Part shown: piece by piece, positions 60,814 through 64,000 of the stretch
How positions within the stretch are numbered: the first letter of the stretch is position 1
Layout: the number at the start of each line of letters is the position of its first letter
Source: Spirochaetaceae bacterium
Lineage (GTDB): Bacteria > Spirochaetota > Spirochaetia > Treponematales > Treponemataceae
DNA: 64,000 nt
Reading direction: 5' to 3'
Assembly (NCBI GenBank): GCA_017618015.1
Contig: JAFZVC010000007.1
Coordinates: forward strand, 1-64,000
Position numbers and translations under genes: made by a program
Notes under the pieces: generated by a model
What the model was told of the DNA's origin: nothing
Databases searched by the model: none
What the model saw: the letters and a program-made list of their open reading frames with translations, nothing else

Positions 60814-61806
60814 TTACAGTTCTGAAACCGGGATGCGGTAGACGCTGCCGCAGTTGTGGCAAACAATCTCCAGCGGATCGGGGCCGTTCTGCTTTATGTC
60901 TGCAAGCTCCGCCGCGTTCAAATTCTTTACATGACGCTTGAAAACTTCTTTTGAGCACGGACAGTCAAAAATTATGTCTCGCTCAAGAACGACAGATGGC
61001 GAAAATTCCCTGAAAAGTCCATAGATAATATCATCGCGGTCGCCTTTTTCGCTGAACCACTGACCTAGCGGCGGAGCGGCACGGAAAGCAGCTTCCACGC
61101 GGTCAAGAAGCTCATCGTCAGAAGCATTTTGTGCGCTTTCGGCGGTTGCGCTGCCCTTCTTTTTGGCGGCGCGCTCGGCAAGCTTTTCCGAAAGCTTACC
61201 ACCGACATCTGGCATAACCTGCAGGAAAAGCCCGCCGGCACCTGTTACGCGTCCGGCACGGTCCATCAGGATGCTCGTGTTGAACGCTGTCTGTATCTGC
61301 TCTGACTGCTGGAAGTACCATGTTAAATCTTGCGCTATGTTACGGAACATAATTTCCGTCGTACCTGTCTGCGGAACTTTGTTGCCTTCCTGCATACGTG
61401 TGATTGTGACCGTGCCGGGTCCAAAAAACGGCGACAAATCCCAGTTTTCAAGCGGTTTTTCGACCGGTACAGGGTTCTGAAGCAAAAAACCGCGTACGGT
61501 GCCGGCGGAATCTGCCTCTACGGAGAAACCTGCTGCGGGTCCGTTCGTGTCGTATCTATAAACAAGGTGCTCCCTTCCCTTCATCGTAGGAATCATAAGC
61601 GCACCGCAAAGACACGCCTGACCGAGAATCATCGTCTCTAAAATCCCGAGCTTGTGCTGCGCACGCATATCGTTCACAAAGCGGCTTCCGTTGAAAAGTG
61701 CGCCGCGGATTCTGCCGTCAGCCATTACGAATATCGACATTCCGTCTTTTTCTATTGTGGAAAGATGCTCCAAAAGCTCTTTATCTGCTATTTCTGCCTT
61801 AATCAT
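60814..61806 (-). CDS. hslO: Redox-regulated chaperone Hsp33
   Basis: Hsp33 is a cytosolic holdase activated by oxidation and mild heat. The 330-residue protein has the N-terminal alpha/beta core (FVMADGRIRGALFNGSRFVN, LGQACLCGALMIPTMKGREH) and the C-terminal zinc-binding redox switch with the cysteine pairs CPC (~283-285) and CHNC (~317-320). It is longer than the common ~290, mainly from a charged insert around 205-235 (SEKLAERAAKKKGSATAESA). The zinc cysteines are intact, so redox control should work. It is the end of a single-gene unit. Confidence 0.93.
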   Translation of the reverse strand: MIKAEIADKELLEHLSTIEKDGMSIFVMADGRIRGALFNGSRFVNDMRAQHKLGILETMILGQACLCGALMIPTMKGREHLVYRYDTNGPAAGFSVEADSAGTVRGFLLQNPVPVEKPLENWDLSPFFGPGTVTITRMQEGNKVPQTGTTEIMFRNIAQDLTWYFQQSEQIQTAFNTSILMDRAGRVTGAGGLFLQVMPDVGGKLSEKLAERAAKKKGSATAESAQNASDDELLDRVEAAFRAAPPLGQWFSEKGDRDDIIYGLFREFSPSVVLERDIIFDCPCSKEVFKRHVKNLNAAELADIKQNGPDPLEIVCHNCGSVYRIPVSEL

Positions 61807-62271
61807 GCTGACAGTGTACCGCTTTTTCGCGATTTATGGTAGGGAGCGCATGACGAGTTTCAACGGGGGCGTTACGGGGGTGCGCTCGAAACTGCATCCT
61901 TACGGACTTGTTGCGAATACCCCCGTACGGTGGGGTAGCGGACAAGACCGGAACGAGCCGGACGTCAGTACGGCGAGAGAGGACTTGGGAGCGATTCGCA
62001 ACGAGTGCGAAGCACGAAGTTTCTAGCGGGGGCGGGAGCCCCTTTACATAGAAAAAAATTGTTTTTTTCGCTTGACTTACGCAACATTCCATAGTAACCT
62101 CGAAATTAGGTACGTTCTCTTACATATTCGCCCGACAAACGGTTCTGCAGGCATTTAAAAATCCTTCCAGCATTGATTTCCGGTTAATACAGTTATGAAA
62201 ACAGTACACTCATTACGAAGCCTTATCTTCGTAAAATTTTAACGCCTATAACAGGCAAGGGAATTTTTAGA
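61807..62271. other. Structured spacer between hslO and the RRM gene
   Basis: The left part (61840-62035) is GC-rich and full of nested inverted repeats, for example TTGCGAAT (61912-61919) against ATTCGCAA and AGTTTC against GAAACT. It shares GGTAGGGAGCG and GGGGCGTTACGGG with the spacer at 903-925. The right part is the long leader of the RRM gene with hairpins ACGAAG/CTTCGT (62214-62231) and GCCT/AGGC before the ATG, as in cold-regulated RNA-binding protein genes. No gene seen. Confidence 0.5.
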
Positions 62272-62652
62272 ATGGCGCAGAAAATCTATGTCGGAAATAT
62301 GAATTACGCTACGACAGAAGAAACGCTCAAAAACCTTTTCTCTCAGTACGGAGAAGTCGTTTCAGCAACAGTAATCAAGGACAAGTTCACGGAGCAGTCC
62401 AAGGGCTTTGGATTCGTGGAGATGGCAGATGGCGAAGCTGCTAATACAGCTATTGCCACACTCAACGGAAAAGAGCTTGATGGCCGCCGCATCCGTGTGA
62501 ACGTTGCGGAAGAAAAACCAAGAAACGGCGGATTCCGCCCGCGCGGAAACTTTAACCGCGACAGAGGCAATCGCGGAGAAGGCGGATACAGACCACGCGG
62601 AGAAAGAAACTTCAACAGAGAAGACAGAAACCGCGACGATTACCGCTACTAA
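62272..62652 (+). CDS. RNA-binding protein with one RRM and RG-rich tail
   Basis: A 126-residue single-RRM protein of the bacterial/plant GRP-like type. RNP2 is IYVGNM (5-10) and RNP1 is KGFGFVEM (~42-49). The tail from residue 84 is Arg/Gly/Asn-rich (GNFNRDRGNRGEGGYRPRGE), like cold-inducible RBPs in cyanobacteria and spirochaetes. It probably chaperones RNA. AAGGGAA lies upstream, and the long structured leader suggests post-transcriptional control. Terminator follows. Confidence 0.92.
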   Translation: MAQKIYVGNMNYATTEETLKNLFSQYGEVVSATVIKDKFTEQSKGFGFVEMADGEAANTAIATLNGKELDGRRIRVNVAEEKPRNGGFRPRGNFNRDRGNRGEGGYRPRGERNFNREDRNRDDYRY

Positions 62653-62674
62653 AAGGCGACGCAGATAAAAGACA

Positions 62675-62710
62675 GGCGGCAGTTTATATTTAAATTGCCG
62701 CCCTTTTTTT
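62675..62710 (+). terminator. Rho-independent terminator of the RRM gene
   Basis: A 7-8-bp GC-rich stem GGCGGCA/TTGCCGCC with an AT-rich loop is followed by T7. Confidence 0.9.
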
Positions 62711-62773
62711 CGCGCGGTTACAATTTCGTGTCGCCAGTGTTGAGATTCCACATTCCTTCCGACAATTACATGT

Positions 62774-63676
62774 ATGGATTTTCTACCGGAAGATTTCTCT
62801 AAATTCATTTCAGACAGCTGCAACAGGACGGAGTTCCTTATCTCCCGGTTAAAAGAGCGTTGCATTCCTTACACGCCGATAAAACTGGACGGCAAAACTC
62901 ATATCTGCATTTTATTTCCAAAAGAATCATATTCGCCGCGATTCCGCTCAAAAACGGTAATCGTCCACTACGACAGGGCGGAGAACACACCCGGCGCGAA
63001 CGACAACAGCGCGGCGGTTTATCAGGTACTGGAGTGGGCTGAACAGCTTCTTTACTCCGGAAAAGTTCACAACACACGCATAATACTGACGGACGGAGAG
63101 GAACTTGGAGGCATGGCTTCCCCCGATTCGCTTAATCAGGGTGCGTTCGCGATTGCGCAGATGTTCAGGAAGCTCGGCGTTAAAAACAACGATGTTTTTG
63201 TGCTTGACGGATGCGGGCGCGGCGACATACTGCTCGTTTCCACGGCGGGGAAGGACAGCCCCGGTTCGCTTTCGTTCAGGCTGGAGTTTGAGTCGCTTTT
63301 CAAAAAGACGTGCGACATTGCGTCTGCTGCCGCACCCGGCCGCTGGATAAAAGCACCAGTTCCATACAGCGACAACGCGGGTTTCCTTGCGAACGGCATT
63401 CCGGCTGTGGCACTGACGGTGCTTCCTTCCGATGAAGCGACTTTGTACCTGCGAAACCTTCAGCGCGACAAGAATTTTGAAAGGCTTGTAATGACGCATA
63501 ACGTCGCGGCGGGTGCGGCAGACAAAGCCGAAGAGCTGCGGCTTACCGAAAAGCTGCCGCTCACCTGGCGCATGATGCACACCCCGATGGACGCAGAGGA
63601 ATCGCTCACGAAAGACGCGTTCACGATGATAGCCCGCTTTTTGAACAACCTCGCCGATTCAGTAACGATGGCTTAG
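62774..63676 (+). CDS. M28-family zinc peptidase-like protein
   Basis: A 300-residue protein with the metal-binding pattern of peptidase family M28: HYD near 65, the GANDNSAAVYQVLEWA loop with the bridging Asp near 77, DGEELGG near 106, an Asp in VLDGCGRGD, and a late His (MMHTPMD). This is the order of the two-zinc site; no signal peptide is seen, so action is cytosolic. The ATG is at 62774 with no strong ribosome-binding site. Its substrate (peptide or amide) is not evident. It converges with the DUF368 gene, stops overlapping by 4 nt. Confidence 0.85.
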   Translation: MDFLPEDFSKFISDSCNRTEFLISRLKERCIPYTPIKLDGKTHICILFPKESYSPRFRSKTVIVHYDRAENTPGANDNSAAVYQVLEWAEQLLYSGKVHNTRIILTDGEELGGMASPDSLNQGAFAIAQMFRKLGVKNNDVFVLDGCGRGDILLVSTAGKDSPGSLSFRLEFESLFKKTCDIASAAAPGRWIKAPVPYSDNAGFLANGIPAVALTVLPSDEATLYLRNLQRDKNFERLVMTHNVAAGAADKAEELRLTEKLPLTWRMMHTPMDAEESLTKDAFTMIARFLNNLADSVTMA

Positions 63677-64000
63677 TCCGCGGGTGCGAATTTCGTGCTG
63701 AAAAATGCCATCGCGGCTCCGGCGGCGGCGCAAACGAAACACGCCACAGCCTGCCCTACCCCATGAATCTCTGCAAAACCAGGGAAAATCGTAACGGCAG
63801 AAGCCAGAATAAGTCCGAAGATAACCGAATACGTCTGAACTTCCGCGACTTTCATCAGCCAGCTTATAAGCTTTGCGCCGCCGAAAAGCCCTGCCAGCAC
63901 GCCAAATCCGGTCGGCACAAGCAAGATGACAGCATGCCAAAACGTCGCGCCGCTTAAAAGAGCCGGGATGCTCGCTATCACAATTGGATACACGCCCATT
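63673..64000 (-). CDS. DUF368/PopT-type undecaprenyl-phosphate translocase, C-terminal part
   Basis: The last ~108 residues of a membrane protein whose start lies beyond the window. Four hydrophobic segments are present; LLVPTGFGVLAGLFGGAKLI then SWLMKVAEVQTYSVIFGLIL match the second half of DUF368 proteins, which recycle undecaprenyl phosphate across the inner membrane in characterised bacteria (PopT). An Asp at the very C-terminus ends the chain. Assignment rests on this half only. Confidence 0.7.
   Translation of the reverse strand, partial: MGVYPIVIASIPALLSGATFWHAVILLVPTGFGVLAGLFGGAKLISWLMKVAEVQTYSVIFGLILASAVTIFPGFAEIHGVGQAVACFVCAAAGAAMAFFSTKFAPAD

Overview
The window most likely comes from a Treponema-type spirochaete, probably a host-associated one. 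This is inferred from gene content: the DapL (LL-diaminopimelate aminotransferase) route paired with dapF, an HflK/HflC pair plus a third SPFH protein, and giant surface proteins built from formylglycine-enzyme-like (SUMF1), beta-helix, BspA-type leucine-rich and DUF6273 modules. No rRNA is present, so the genus cannot be proven here. The chromosome is of moderate GC. Several AT-rich islands stand out.

Layout. 1-6.2 kb: end of an aminotransferase-like gene, dapL/dapF behind a possible attenuator, a patatin lipase and an AGCS sodium:amino-acid symporter. 6.2-10 kb: an HD-domain gene, an AT-rich MntA/HepT toxin-antitoxin pair, an acetyltransferase and a secreted lipase lipoprotein. 10-24.4 kb: core functions, namely an RGG-tailed DEAD-box helicase, a BspA-like lipoprotein, tRNA-Leu and tRNA-Gly, tig-clpP-clpX, a glycosyltransferase and a second helicase fired divergently from 48 bp, hflK-hflC-membrane protein, and another SPFH gene. 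24.5-31 kb: tRNA-Pro with a duplicated 3' end, then an AT-rich defence island with an XRE regulator, a two-ORF adenine methyltransferase, a HigBA-like toxin-antitoxin pair inserted between methyltransferase and restriction subunit, and a GIY-YIG-helicase fusion. 31-40 kb: GDPD, an MFS carrier, an XRE regulator with a CPBP protease, HU, pgk, a membrane protein with a LuxR-type regulator, and an AlkD-like glycosylase.

40.3-40.7 kb holds a 33-residue holin-like toxin gene with a convergent antisense RNA, a par/Fst-like type I system of Firmicutes style. 40.8-49.2 kb is an operon of two very large lipoproteins. 49.2-51.2 kb has an AAA/DUF4143 ATPase behind three 33-bp iterons. 51.3-58.6 kb is one gene for a 2422-residue secreted protein with nine tandem SUMF1 domains. 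59-60.2 kb is a Panacea-type toxin-antitoxin candidate with its own direct-repeat operator. 60.3-64 kb returns to core genes: LMW phosphatase, Hsp33, an RNA-binding RRM protein, an M28 peptidase and the end of a DUF368/PopT carrier.

The main themes are protein quality control (trigger factor, ClpXP, Hsp33, HflKC), an expanded modular surface proteome that looks shaped by duplication and recombination, and a high density of toxin-antitoxin and defence modules (four TA candidates and one restriction system in 64 kb). Intergenic spacers are unusually rich in large palindromes, some of which recur within the window.
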